Below, piece after piece: positions 29,250 to 39,456 of a DNA stretch of 64,000 nt. Each line of letters starts with the position of its first letter. Positions within the stretch are counted from its first letter, which is position 1. The notes under the pieces were generated by a model. The model was not told the origin of the DNA. It saw only the letters and a program-made list of their open reading frames with translations, and searched no databases. Made by a program: the position numbers and the translations under genes. The stretch is taken from contig NZ_JAHVAP010000005.1 in the NCBI RefSeq assembly GCF_024721155.1, forward strand, positions 434,001 to 498,000, in the 5' to 3' direction. The stretch comes from Mucilaginibacter phenanthrenivorans (GTDB taxonomy: Bacteria; Bacteroidota; Bacteroidia; Sphingobacteriales; Sphingobacteriaceae).

Positions 29250-30913
29250 ATGAAAAAAATCAATATAATAATATTCGCGGCCCTTGCTACTATGGTAATC
29301 AGCTGCAAGAAAAACTCCCCCGAACAGTCAAATGCGTTGGGCAAGATCAAGATCAATTCAAGGTCATTTGCGTCTTCGCCGGGCGATGTTGTCGGCAAAG
29401 TAGTTGTTGGCTACCAGGGATGGTTCGCGGCAATTGGCGATGGCTCACCGATAAACGCCTGGTGGCATTGGTCGCAAAACCAATCGCAGGCTCCCTCAAC
29501 AAACAACCTGGGGTTCAAATCGTGGCCCGATGTACGCGACTATACCAGTACTTACCAAACAGGGTTTGCAAATTTAAACAATGGGCAGCCCGCCAAACTA
29601 TTTTCATCTTTTACCGATCAGACGGTTAACACCCATTTTCAATGGATGCAGCAGAATGGTATCGACGCGGCAGCATTACAGCGGTTTAATCCCACCGGCT
29701 CGGAAGGACCGGTTCGGGATGCAATAACTGCGAAGGTTAAAACTGCGGCAGAAACTTATGGCCGTAAGTTTTATATTATGTATGATGTAACCGACTGGAC
29801 AAATATGCAATCGGAAATAAAAACCGATTGGACCAATAAAATGTCGGCCTACACTTCCTCATCAGCTTATGCAAAACAAAACGGCAAACCTGTAGTATGT
29901 ATCTGGGGATTTGGTTTTAACGATAACGATCATCCGTGGACCGCAGCAGTATGCCTGGATGTGATAAACTGGTTTAAAACACAGGGTTGTTATGTTATCG
30001 GCGGGGTACCAACGCAGTGGCGCACCGCACCAGCGGGGCAGGATTCAAAGGCGGGCTTTTTGGCTACCTATTCCGCTTTTAACATGCTCTCGCCCTGGAT
30101 GATTGGCCGTGTTGCCAACATAGGCGACGCCGATAATTATTACAACAATGTAATATACCTGACCAGGCCTATTGTAACAGCAATGGTATCGACTATCAGC
30201 CATGTGTGTTGCCCGGCGATTTACAGGCACATCAAAGGGTACACGGAGATTTGATGTGGCACGAATTTTATAACATGGTAAAACTAGGCTGCCAAAGCAT
30301 CTATATATCAATGTTTGATGAATATAACGAAGGTAACCAGATCGCGAAAACTGCGGAAAGTTCAGCTTTTGTTCCGGCTGGTTCATCCTTCGTAACCCTG
30401 GATGAGGATGGTACAGCGTGCTCCGCTGATTATTATTTAAGATTGACCGGAGATGGTGGTAAAATGCTGAAGGGGCAAATTTCACTCACAGCTACCCGCC
30501 CTACGCAGCCCGTGGTAAGTAGTGGCAGTGTTGCACCTATAGGGCAAACGGTAACCTTTAAAGGTTCAAACAATTTATATGTGAGCAGCGAAAACGGAAC
30601 GCAGCCCATGAACTGCAACCGCACTACGGCCCAGGGCTGGGAATCGTTTGTAGTTGTTGATGCCGGAGGCGGAAAAATTGCATTACAATCGCAGGGAAAA
30701 TATGTATCATCAGAAAATGGCGTCCAGGCAATTACCTGCAACCGCACATCAGTTGGCCCCTGGGAACAGTTTGATTGGGTAAGCAATGCCGACGGAACAG
30801 TTTCTTTGAGAGGAAGCAACGGCCTGTATGTTTCGAGCGAAAACGGCACCCAGGCCATGACCTGTAACAGAACTTCCATTGGGGGATGGGAATCCTTTAA
30901 AATAAATCAATAG
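29250..30913 (+). pseudogene. Frameshifted GH71/99-like lipoprotein with fascin-like tail
   Basis: A lipoprotein (lipobox MVISCKK, Cys at about 20) split into two frames. The first frame (29250-30254) gives a GH71/99-type TIM barrel (VGYQGWFAAIGDGS, HFQWMQQNGIDAAALQRF), related to endo-mannosidase/xylosidase proteins. At about 30151-30153 one A is missing; the second frame then continues with IPDQAYCN and [13 protein letters not shown], and carries three fascin/trefoil-like repeats ([16 protein letters not shown]). Adding one A restores one protein of about 555 residues. This could be a real mutation, a sequencing error or phase variation. Confidence 0.75.
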
Positions 30914-30940
30914 CCAAATACGCTAATGATCTTTGAAGAG

Positions 30941-30970
30941 GCCATATCATTTGATTATGATATGGCTTCT
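30941..30970 (+). terminator. Terminator after the GH71/99-like gene
   Basis: Stem GCCATATCA (30941-30949) with TGATATGGC (30958-30966), then TTCTTTTATTTG. Confidence 0.7.
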
Positions 30971-31192
30971 TTTATTTGTTTTCAATATTGGATTTGTTGG
31001 GTGAACGGGAATCTATTAGAATACCTGGCAGTGATTTTAGGTACTATATGTTATCAAATGTGTTTACCCCATTAATTTAGTTAGCTCCATCTGATCAAAA
31101 AACAAGGTATCTTAGTTAGTAAGATTCCAGCATCTTGTTTAAAGATAAAGACCTAAATATTTAACCGATGATCTTACATTTATTAAAAAAAT

Positions 31193-31573
31193 ATGAAACA
31201 AGAATTTATGTTGTATATCCACAATGCGGGTGATGCAAAAAAAGCACTTTCAGCAGATCAGCATCTCGCTTTTATAAAAAAGTGTGAGACTTACATCGGC
31301 TTATTAAGAGCGGACGGCAAATTAATAGGCGCCCAACCTATCGTAAGGGAGGGTTATATCATTTCAAAAAATGAAAATACCTGGACACAGGTAGCAATCG
31401 ACCCAAGTAAAGAGGTTCAGGTTGGTTATTACCATATTATAGCAACAGATATGGATGAAGCGATAGCAATCGCAAAAAATAATCCTGAATTTGAATATGT
31501 CCCCTCTGCAACTATTGAAGTAAGGCCAATAAAGGTAAAAGAAGAACAGACTAACTTTGTTTATCCCAAATAG
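31193..31573 (+). CDS. YCII-related domain protein
   Basis: A 126-residue cytosolic protein of the YCII/DGPF type: an alpha-beta ferredoxin-like fold with a His (DQHLAFIKKCETYIG) and the later VGYYHIIATDMDEAIAIAK, both as in YCII proteins. YCII proteins lack a well-proven general function. The gene stands alone between the GH71/99-like gene and the sensor kinase, which is on the other strand and convergent, so no partner is indicated. The 31000-31192 stretch before it has no feature of note. Confidence 0.7.
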   Translation: MKQEFMLYIHNAGDAKKALSADQHLAFIKKCETYIGLLRADGKLIGAQPIVREGYIISKNENTWTQVAIDPSKEVQVGYYHIIATDMDEAIAIAKNNPEFEYVPSATIEVRPIKVKEEQTNFVYPK

Positions 31574-31608
31574 AGCGCAGGCAGCTCATTTACTAATTTT
31601 TAATTCCA

Positions 31609-33363
31609 TTAAATTAAGCTAACCGGTAATAAAAAGTAAAACCTGCTGCCTTCTCCTATCTTGCTTTCCACGCCTATTTCACCGCCTTGTGCTTCTATAA
31701 AATCTTTTGCTATCGCAAGGCCTAAACCTGTTCCTGAAACTGCAAAATCTGATCCCGGGACTTTAAAATATCTTTCAAAAATCCTCGGTAAATAAATTTC
31801 TTCTATTCCTTTTCCATGATCTTTAACTGAAAATTCAATTTTTGCAGAGGAATGTTTTTTTACCGTTACATCAATTGTCGATTTTTTTGAACTGTACTTT
31901 ATAGCGTTGGTTAAGAAATTAATTAACACCCATGCAGTTTTATCCGGATCGGCCCAAACATCCGTGAGGTTTTTAGGGCACTTCAGGTTAAGCGTTATTT
32001 CTTTTTGTTCGGCAATAAACCTTATTGTTTCACAGGCGTATTTAATGATATTTTGAGGATTGGTATTTCCGAAATTCAATAATAATTTGCCTGTTTCAAC
32101 CTGCCCCATATCTAACAATTCACTCGTTATTTTTAAGAGCCTGTCGCTGTCATCATTAATATTATTAATAAGTTCCTTCTGGAAATTTGTTATGGTTCCA
32201 TACCGTTTATCTTCCATCAATTTCAAGCTCATTTTAAGGGATGAGATCGGCGTTTTTAACTCGTGCGATATGGTTGCAATAAAATTAGTTTTGGCCTCGT
32301 CCAGCTTATGAAACCGGGTGATATTTTTTAAAAATATAAAATACCCTATACGTTTTGATTCATCTTCATTTTTTCCCCATAAATGTCCGTCTTCAGGGGC
32401 GTATATCTCAAACAGCTCTCTTATAAAATAACTTTCCTTACCGTCAAGGTATAATTTCAAGTCATCAAAATGTTCAAATTCATTAATCAATTTAAAAAAG
32501 AGGTCGTTATCTGCGGCCGCCTGTTGTGCTGAACTGCCGATAATATCCTTTTCATCTATACCTAATAATTTAACAGCTATGGGGTTAACGAATGCCACTA
32601 TCCCATTTTCATCAAAACCGATAATAGCATCTGTTACATTTCTTACAATCGTTTCAACCCGAAGTTTTTCATGCGTTATTTTTGCCTGGCTATTATTCTC
32701 GTAAACAAAAAGCCTGGCCGCCATTTGGTTAAAAGCTTCAGCCAGATCCCAAAATTCATTCTTATAGGTAAATGAGAGGCGCTTGTTGTAATTTTTGTTG
32801 GCAATTTCCTTTATGCCTGCAATAAGATCGTTAATAGGTTTGGTAACATAATTCGGAAATATAAGCAGGAAGAGAAACGCAATTATTAAACAAATTGAAC
32901 TGATAAAGGCCACAATTAATATAGCCAGGTTCGCCTTGTTTTCCGCCCTTTTGTTTTTGTTCTCCATGGCGTTCATATTAACCTCCATGACGCCGTAAGC
33001 GGATTTTTGCATTTTAATCCGTAGCGCGGCAGCAAGAGCAGGGTTACTTAAAGACACCCGAAAACGCCTGAAGTCGGCATTAAGCGAATCTGCAAATGCC
33101 TTTTCTCCTGGTTCTGTTATGTCTGCCTCTTCACCTTTTATATTATTTTCAATTATTTTAAGCTGATTTTCATCAGGAAAACCCGGAAGATCAAGTACCT
33201 GGTTAATGTTTTTTGCGAAAACAAGCGAACTATAATTGTTTCGCAAGATGGCCTTAGCATCGTTTGAAAGCCTGTATATATAGTAGGCGGCAAGCGCTGA
33301 ACTTAATAAGGAGATCAGAAAAAGGAAACCGATACCGGCCCTTAAATTGTTTTTAATGGTCAT
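31609..33363 (-). CDS. Membrane sensor histidine kinase
   Basis: A 584-residue sensor kinase. Helices at about 8-30 and 145-168 frame a periplasmic helical domain of some 110 residues. Then come HAMP (about 168-222), PAS (about 235-350), the HisKA box TISHELKTPISSLK with the phosphorylated His (about 366) and a HATPase domain with N, G1 (VKDHGKGIEEIYLPRIFERY) and G2 (SGTGLGLAIAKDFIE) boxes. It lies divergent to a sigma-54 response regulator (33845), its presumed partner. A -24/-12 promoter precedes it at 33462-33479, so it may be autoregulated by that partner. The signal is unknown. Confidence 0.88.
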   Translation of the reverse strand: MTIKNNLRAGIGFLFLISLLSSALAAYYIYRLSNDAKAILRNNYSSLVFAKNINQVLDLPGFPDENQLKIIENNIKGEEADITEPGEKAFADSLNADFRRFRVSLSNPALAAALRIKMQKSAYGVMEVNMNAMENKNKRAENKANLAILIVAFISSICLIIAFLFLLIFPNYVTKPINDLIAGIKEIANKNYNKRLSFTYKNEFWDLAEAFNQMAARLFVYENNSQAKITHEKLRVETIVRNVTDAIIGFDENGIVAFVNPIAVKLLGIDEKDIIGSSAQQAAADNDLFFKLINEFEHFDDLKLYLDGKESYFIRELFEIYAPEDGHLWGKNEDESKRIGYFIFLKNITRFHKLDEAKTNFIATISHELKTPISSLKMSLKLMEDKRYGTITNFQKELINNINDDSDRLLKITSELLDMGQVETGKLLLNFGNTNPQNIIKYACETIRFIAEQKEITLNLKCPKNLTDVWADPDKTAWVLINFLTNAIKYSSKKSTIDVTVKKHSSAKIEFSVKDHGKGIEEIYLPRIFERYFKVPGSDFAVSGTGLGLAIAKDFIEAQGGEIGVESKIGEGSRFYFLLPVSLI

Positions 33364-33461
33364 ACAATTTATAAGTAGAAATTATTTGTTTCATAGGTAA
33401 AGGATTGATTTACATACCCACAAATAGCTATTCAACAATGCACAAATTGAGTTTTGATTAA

Positions 33462-33479
33462 GGCAAGTAATATGCCATC
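33462..33479 (-). promoter_or_regulatory. Sigma-54 promoter of the sensor kinase
   Basis: On the minus strand ATGGCATATTACTTGCC fits the -24/-12 consensus TGGCAC-N5-TTGC (GG and GC are 10 bases apart). It is about 100 bases before the kinase start. Predicted transcript start near 33452. Confidence 0.62.
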
Positions 33480-33844
33480 GCTACTGCGACACGTATTTAT
33501 CATAATAACAACCTGACAATCAAATTATTAAAATAACGGTCCCATTTCTCTTGCGTGTGATATCTTGCCAATACGGATTGATGTATATTCAAATTGGCAA
33601 AGTTTTTCTGAACCGGGCTAAAACATCATATTTCAAGGCTTGCTCTTTTGCCGTTTTGATAAAAAGCCTTCTCAAAATGATGTTATTTTATTAAAGTGTA
33701 AAACTGAAACATTGAGCAATAGCTCTGAATTACAAACCTAAAGGCACAATTTATAAATCAGGCACATTTTTGGCATGGTTAGTTTCATCGCTTTGTTGTA
33801 TATGTTTAAATGTAAACGGTGAATAAATAAATACCCCTAATAAA

Positions 33845-35179
33845 ATGCTGTCAACCATACTAATTGTTGAGGATGAAAACAAATTCGGCGGGCTATTGTC
33901 GAGAATTATAGAAGCCGAAGGATATAACGTTTTACAAGCCCAATCTGCCAGGTCCGGTTTAAAATTCCTGGAAAATGAAGATATAAGGGTAGTGATCAGC
34001 GATGTTAAATTGCCGGATGCCAACGGTGTAGAGCTTGTAAAACGGATTAAGGACATGTACCCACATGTTGAAGTGATTAACCTTACGGCATTTGGCTCCA
34101 TTAAAGACAGTGTAAAAGCTATGAAAAATGGCGCCTTCGACTATATTATGAAGGGCGATGATAATGACCGTATCATTCCGATAGTAAATAAAGCGGTTGA
34201 AAAGGCTAATTTACAGCTCCAGGTTAGCCAACTCGAAAAAAAGCTAAAACATCACCATACTTTTGATACCATACTTGGTAAATCAACGGCCATTACAGAA
34301 GCCATCACATTTGCAAGGAAAGTTGCACCCACCAATACCACTGCACTGCTGTTAGGTGAAACCGGTACCGGCAAGGAAATATTTGCCCAGGCTATCCATG
34401 AAGAAAGCGACCGCCGGAACAAGCCGCTGATAGCGGTTAATTGCAGTTCTTTTTCGGACGAATTGCTGAAAAGCGAACTGTTTGGACATTTGGCAGGCTC
34501 GTTTACCGGCGCTACAAAAGACAAAAAAGGTTTGTTTGAAGAGGCCGATGGGGGCACTCTTTTTTTAGACGAAATAGGTGAAATGAACCTGGACTTACAG
34601 GCCAGGCTGCTGCGGGTATTGGAAGATGGCACCTTTAACCGTGTAGGAGACTCAAAAAGCACCAAAGTTAATGTGCGCATAATTGCTGCCACCAATAAAG
34701 ATTTAAAACATGAGGCTGAAAATAACAGGTTCAGGCTGGATCTCTTTTACCGTTTGGCCGTGTTTACCATCCACCTTCCTCCGCTTGCAGACCGTACAGA
34801 AGACATAGAAATTTTAGGAAATCATTTTTTAAAGGATTTTTCAAATAAACTTAACCGCAAAATTAAAAAAATGGATGATGCGTTTCTAAAAGCGTTGAAC
34901 CAACATAGCTGGAAGGGTAATATCCGCGAGCTTAAAAATGTAATAGAACGGTCCGTCATAATCGCAAACGGCGATACACTTACTCCCGATCTGCTTCATT
35001 TTGATTTCTTTTCTGATAGCCTGGAAAATCAAGGATCAACTTTAAACCTGGCCACTATCGAGAGTCAATATATTCGTAAAGCAATGTCGCAGTCAAAAGG
35101 CAATAAAACCGAGGCTTCCAAATTATTGGGTATTGGGTTATCAACCTTATATCGTAAAATTGAAGACTATAACTTGTAA
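33845..35179 (+). CDS. Sigma-54-dependent NtrC-family response regulator
   Basis: A 444-residue regulator. Receiver domain at 4-120 with the phospho-acceptor Asp-53 in ISDVKLPDANG and a late Lys in FDYIMKGDD. Then a sigma-54 AAA+ domain (about 140-370): Walker A GETGTGKEIFAQAI, the loop motif read as GSFTGA (usual GAFTGA), and Walker B FLDEIGE; arginine-finger region around FRLDLFYRLAVF. The C-terminus (405-444) is a Fis-type helix-turn-helix. It activates sigma-54 promoters on phosphorylation by the divergent kinase. Likely targets are the kinase and the porin promoters found here. The metal efflux and ammonium transporter genes lie downstream, but no sigma-54 site was seen in front of them. 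Confidence 0.92.
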   Translation: MLSTILIVEDENKFGGLLSRIIEAEGYNVLQAQSARSGLKFLENEDIRVVISDVKLPDANGVELVKRIKDMYPHVEVINLTAFGSIKDSVKAMKNGAFDYIMKGDDNDRIIPIVNKAVEKANLQLQVSQLEKKLKHHHTFDTILGKSTAITEAITFARKVAPTNTTALLLGETGTGKEIFAQAIHEESDRRNKPLIAVNCSSFSDELLKSELFGHLAGSFTGATKDKKGLFEEADGGTLFLDEIGEMNLDLQARLLRVLEDGTFNRVGDSKSTKVNVRIIAATNKDLKHEAENNRFRLDLFYRLAVFTIHLPPLADRTEDIEILGNHFLKDFSNKLNRKIKKMDDAFLKALNQHSWKGNIRELKNVIERSVIIANGDTLTPDLLHFDFFSDSLENQGSTLNLATIESQYIRKAMSQSKGNKTEASKLLGIGLSTLYRKIEDYNL

Positions 35180-35641
35180 ACCAGGTTATAATCCTTCAGC
35201 TTGCTTTCGTTTTTAAAAAGCACATCCCCTTCTCTCTTACTTCATTAAGTCCTTATTTTGATTGTTTGTTTATAAAACACAACCACAAAAAACAGGCTTA
35301 AACATATATCTCCCGTCTATTTTTCTCAATTACACCCACCTAACGCTGTCAAAAATTACACTTTTTTCTCATATTGGATTATTTTTCTAAAAAAAGAAGT
35401 ACATTTTTTAGAAAACACACCATTTTATTTGCCAAAAACATAAAATTACCCAATTTATTGGGTTTTTATTTTCGATTTTAATAAAAAAGGCAAATTCCAG
35501 CTGACTAACCAGTCAAAAACTCAATTTTTCTTTCATTGTGGTAATCCAACAATGTCATTTTGGAGCATTTCGTCGCTTTCACTTATCCTAAATTTTAATC
35601 AAATTATTGATTAACAATCACTTAACTACTTTTTAAACCTA
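35180..35641. other. Intergenic region before the porin
   Basis: A gene-free, T- and A-rich stretch of about 460 bases. It could hold upstream binding sites for the sigma-54 activator, which usually acts from 100-200 bases away. No exact inverted repeat was pinned down. Confidence 0.5.
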
Positions 35642-35658
35642 TTGGCATTAAAGTGGCA
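35642..35658 (+). promoter_or_regulatory. Sigma-54 promoter of the porin
   Basis: TTGGCATTAAAGTGGCA fits the consensus YTGGCACGN4TTGCW (GG and GC exactly 10 bases apart). It is about 65 bases before the porin start. The transcript would begin near 35669. Confidence 0.68.
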
Positions 35659-35722
35659 TAGGGGATAAACATTAGAATAAATAACATAACTATTATCAAT
35701 CTAACTCTTAACAATTCAAAAC

Positions 35723-37219
35723 ATGAAAAAACTATTTACCCTTATTTTATTATTAGGATGTATTTTCCGGGCATCAGCCCAGACGAATAGCCCGGTTATT
35801 AATATGATGAAGGCTGACGCTGGAAACCTGAAAGCAGATTCCATCCGAAAAGCTGACTCTATAAAAAAAGCCATGGAAACGGCGACGCCTTTGGCCTATG
35901 CCGACTTTTCGTGGATTAACGGAAATAACCGCCAATCTTCAAAATTACTGGATAACGCCTACTTTACCGGCGATTTTACTTTCGATGTGAACTATACCAT
36001 GTCGAACAATCATCCGAACGATAATTTGGTAACGGGATCAACCGCCTTAGCACGCAACGGCGAAGTCGACCTATCAATGTTGGCTATTGGGGGCGATTTC
36101 CATTATGCAAATGTACGCGGGCGTGTTATGTTGCAATATGGTACACGCGCTACAACGGTGCCACGAAATGATTATAGCGCGTACAGGGGCGAATATGATT
36201 TGCCAACTGCCTATCGCTACTTAAGCGAAGGCTATGCCGGTTATCATTTTGACGTATGGCATGGTATCAACGTTGATATGGGTGTTTTCATGTCATACAT
36301 CGGTTTGATGTCTTACAACAACTTTGAAAACTGGTCCTATCAGCCATCTTATACTTCCGACAACACGCCATGGTTCTTTAATGGTCTCCGCGTTCAGTTA
36401 TTTCCAAGTGTAAAAACCAAGATCGAACTTTGGGTTATCAACGGATGGCAATCTTATGGAAAGTTTAATAAAATGCCGGGCTTAGGTTTTGCATATGTAA
36501 ACCAACCCAACCAACGCACCAAGATCATCTCTAATAACTATTTCGGAACAGATGTTGCCGGCGCACCGGATGTAAAAAGGTACCATACTGACAACTCGGT
36601 GGAATATTTATATTTCGATGCAGCGGATAAAAAGCTACCTGGCATTAAACGCGCGGCATTCACTTTCACTGCCGACTTCGGCTTTCAGAATGGTACCGCT
36701 CCCGGAAACGTCGTTTATTCACCCTTTGGCAAAAACGCGTCTAACTTCGTGAGCGCCATGGCATATAACAGGATTTGGTTTGGCGATCAGGCGAAATGGG
36801 GTTGGACTATAGGCGGCGGCGTTATGTCGAACCCAAGCCATTATTTATCAATAGTACCTCCGGGCCTTGCTACCGACTCATTTATAGCCGGTTCCACACC
36901 AGGTGCAAAAATGGCAGGTTGGGATGCTTCCACCACTATCGACTATATGCCTAATCAATTCTTAACCGTTCGTTTCGAACTGGTACACCGCTTTATGAAC
37001 ATCCCTTATTTCGATGGACCAGGCGGCGTTACTACAGGGCCAGGAGGCAATGGTTATCAAACCAACCCTCAAACCAGTTTCAATACAAACTCATACATTC
37101 CGAACCCGCCAACCATTGTAAATGCAGCGGGACAAACAGTACCTAATCCAAATTTTATTCCATACGATTTAGTGAAATCTGACAGCAGGTTTATCATTGC
37201 TTTGATAGCAAGATTTTAA
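35723..37219 (+). CDS. Outer-membrane porin (OmpL-like, BBP2 type)
   Basis: A 498-residue porin. A signal peptide (cleavage at SAQT) is followed by a short coiled segment (KADSIRKADSIKKAME) and a beta-barrel rich in alternating aromatic residues, with the family-like ADFSWINGNN and DGEVDLSMLAIGGDFH-like blocks and a final Phe (IIALIARF) as in barrels inserted by Bam. The beta-barrel porin-2 family is usually found with transporters for small solutes. It is the gene directly behind the sigma-54 promoter, so it should be induced by the two-component pair. Solute unknown; an ammonium or metal link is possible from the neighbours only. Confidence 0.82.
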   Translation: MKKLFTLILLLGCIFRASAQTNSPVINMMKADAGNLKADSIRKADSIKKAMETATPLAYADFSWINGNNRQSSKLLDNAYFTGDFTFDVNYTMSNNHPNDNLVTGSTALARNGEVDLSMLAIGGDFHYANVRGRVMLQYGTRATTVPRNDYSAYRGEYDLPTAYRYLSEGYAGYHFDVWHGINVDMGVFMSYIGLMSYNNFENWSYQPSYTSDNTPWFFNGLRVQLFPSVKTKIELWVINGWQSYGKFNKMPGLGFAYVNQPNQRTKIISNNYFGTDVAGAPDVKRYHTDNSVEYLYFDAADKKLPGIKRAAFTFTADFGFQNGTAPGNVVYSPFGKNASNFVSAMAYNRIWFGDQAKWGWTIGGGVMSNPSHYLSIVPPGLATDSFIAGSTPGAKMAGWDASTTIDYMPNQFLTVRFELVHRFMNIPYFDGPGGVTTGPGGNGYQTNPQTSFNTNSYIPNPPTIVNAAGQTVPNPNFIPYDLVKSDSRFIIALIARF

Positions 37220-37228
37220 TACAAATAA

Positions 37229-37263
37229 AATCAAGTGCCATTATCTGAAAATGGCACTTGATT
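37229..37263. terminator. Stem-loop after the porin
   Basis: A perfect 14-bp stem (AATCAAGTGCCATT at 37229-37242, complement at 37250-37263) 10 bases after the porin stop. No T-run follows on the plus strand, so it may act as an mRNA 3' stabiliser as much as a terminator. Confidence 0.6.
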
Positions 37264-37341
37264 CCTGAAACAAAAGAATCAAGGCATACTCCAGTTCCAT
37301 AATAATATTAACAGAATGTTTAACAATAAAATTAAATCAAA

Positions 37342-37908
37342 ATGAAAGCTTCTAAATTAATGATCCTTGTGCCATTTATGGCATTCTTCATCCAAAGCGC
37401 TGTTGCAAATGGCCAAAGCGCAGGGTTATATTTAACACTCCAGGATTATATGAACCATAAACTAAGCTATGCTACAGCTGGTAATGACAAACTAAAAGTA
37501 AGCGGCCTTTTGGGTAGCAACACGGTGGTTTTAACCCATGATGGCAAAAAACAGGTTTTTGCTAAAAGCGACATATTCGGATACAGCAAAGACGGCCTGG
37601 ATTTCCGCTTTTTTAAAAATGCCGAATATCGTATAGTTTCAAGCAAAGGTATACTGATTTATACCCGCACAACACTGGTACAGGAAGGTAAAGGGCCAAA
37701 ACCTACCGAGCAATACTATTTTAGTTCGGGTTTGTCTGACCCAATTCAGCCACTTACCATGGCAAACATTAAAGGTGTGTACGCAAAGCATCCCAAATTT
37801 ACTTATGCAGTTGAAAGCCTGTTTAAAAATGACGGTGACCTTGCAGCTTATGATAGCTATAACAAGCAGTACAAGATAGCCTGGCTGTATTCACAAAACG
37901 CCAATTAA
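37342..37908 (+). CDS. Secreted protein of unknown function
   Basis: A 188-residue protein with a signal peptide (hydrophobic MILVPFMAFFIQSAV, cleavage near NGQS). The mature part reads as two small beta-rich halves (for example GLYLTLQDYMNHKLSYA and FRFFKNAEYRIVSSKG) with no known motif. It follows the porin by 122 bases on the same strand with a hairpin between, so it could be a co-regulated periplasmic accessory. I do not recognise the family. Confidence 0.68.
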   Translation: MKASKLMILVPFMAFFIQSAVANGQSAGLYLTLQDYMNHKLSYATAGNDKLKVSGLLGSNTVVLTHDGKKQVFAKSDIFGYSKDGLDFRFFKNAEYRIVSSKGILIYTRTTLVQEGKGPKPTEQYYFSSGLSDPIQPLTMANIKGVYAKHPKFTYAVESLFKNDGDLAAYDSYNKQYKIAWLYSQNAN

Positions 37909-38003
37909 CAATCACTCAATCAACTATCTTACTATTAACACAATAATACCGAATGCATTATGGATAAAATTCCATTTGCATTTGGCAGATAAATTTATTG
38001 GTT

Positions 38004-39329
38004 ATGCTACTAAAATTTAGTTTATCAAATTACCGGTCGTTTAAAGATAAAGCGACTTTAGATATGGAAGCGTGTTCAATAAAAGAATATGCTGAAAACG
38101 TATTTTCCTGCAAATACGGAAATCATCCTATTAATATTCTAAAATCAATTGCCTTATTAGGAGCCAATTCAGCGGGTAAAACCAATTTGTTTAAAGGCTT
38201 TAACCTAATGAGATACATTGTCATCAATTCGGCAAAAGAATCCGCACTCACTAAAACCTATCTTATTGAGCCTTTCAGATTAAGTACTGAAACCGAAAAT
38301 AAACCATCGTTTTTTGAGTGTTCAATGATGATTGATAACGTCATTTACAGGTATGGCTTTAAAATAGATAACAAAGCGGTTGTTAGCGAATGGCTTTACA
38401 TGATTGTGAAACGGCGCGAGGAAACAGTATTTATAAGAACTAAAAATCAATTTGAAATTGTTAAGCGGTTCTCAAATGAATATAAAAACAAGCTGCTGCT
38501 AATTACAGAATTAACACGCAGTGATGCTTTATATCTTTCGGTATTAGCACAATTTAATATTGACCTGGGATTGCAGATAACGACCTGGTTTGCCAAAAAT
38601 ATTATTTATGCTGAACCCAGCCTGGATGATGCCCTTAGCTATACAGCGGAATTGCTTGCAGACCCGAATTACAGTTCGCTGTTAAATGAGATCATTGAAA
38701 AATCAGACCTGGGTTTTAGCGGTGTTGAAAGACAGATGGATAAACAGGCAGAGCAAAAAACCTCCTATAGAAAATTCTCAGGGTTTAATAATTCCCAGCC
38801 TAAAATCAAACTTGGTTCAACTCATATTAAATATGATTCGAAGAACAGGAAAGTCGAAAATATTTCCTTTGAACTAAATAAGGAAGAATCATCCGGGGCA
38901 CAAAAATTTATCGCGTTACTCGGTCCAATGATCAAAGTTTTAATGGATGGGGGTACATTTTGGATTGATGATTTAGATGCCAAAATCCACCCTTATATTA
39001 TAACCATGGTGATGGATTTATTTAATTCAGATAAATACAATCAAAATGGAGCCCAACTGGTGTCTATCTCCTATAATCAGCAAATTCTCAAGAAATTAAG
39101 AAGGGACCAGATTGCTTTCCTTAACAAGGACGCATATGGAGCTTCTTCCATAACGGCCCTTTACATATTTAACCCAGGCGTTCGCAGCAATGCAATTTTC
39201 GACAAGGAATACCTTCAGGGCCAATATGGTGGGGTGCCAAATATCAGAGATGTATTCAATCTTGAGTTAAAACACAAGCCGGGTAAAAATGGAACGGAAG
39301 CTGCAAAAAAAAGCGCTCAACTAAATTAA
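38004..39329 (+). CDS. AAA15-family ATP-binding protein
   Basis: A 441-residue cytosolic ATPase with the SMC/RecF-like head of AAA15/AAA21 proteins: FSLSNYRSFKDKATLDM, the Walker A ALLGANSAGKTNLFKG and a late signature region EESSGAQKFIALLGP. Walker B is WIDDLDAKIHPYI, so the usual catalytic Glu of IDE is Asp (IDDLD). I begin at ATG 38004; the TTG at 37998 is less likely. No RloB or nuclease partner follows. It sits oddly between the porin and the efflux operon; a housekeeping or defence role cannot be told. Confidence 0.75.
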   Translation: MLLKFSLSNYRSFKDKATLDMEACSIKEYAENVFSCKYGNHPINILKSIALLGANSAGKTNLFKGFNLMRYIVINSAKESALTKTYLIEPFRLSTETENKPSFFECSMMIDNVIYRYGFKIDNKAVVSEWLYMIVKRREETVFIRTKNQFEIVKRFSNEYKNKLLLITELTRSDALYLSVLAQFNIDLGLQITTWFAKNIIYAEPSLDDALSYTAELLADPNYSSLLNEIIEKSDLGFSGVERQMDKQAEQKTSYRKFSGFNNSQPKIKLGSTHIKYDSKNRKVENISFELNKEESSGAQKFIALLGPMIKVLMDGGTFWIDDLDAKIHPYIITMVMDLFNSDKYNQNGAQLVSISYNQQILKKLRRDQIAFLNKDAYGASSITALYIFNPGVRSNAIFDKEYLQGQYGGVPNIRDVFNLELKHKPGKNGTEAAKKSAQLN

Positions 39330-39456
39330 CGATAAACAGTAAACAGCAAAATTTAACGCATGGCAAAAATTTACAACAAGCCTTCCGCCCTTACAATTTA
39401 AATGGCATCCAAAAATCCATTACTTAATAACCATTCAAGTTCAATTTCTTAAGATT

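Noticed and set aside
38004..39329. Two-gene defence system
   Set aside because: No RloB, nuclease or toxin gene is adjacent.
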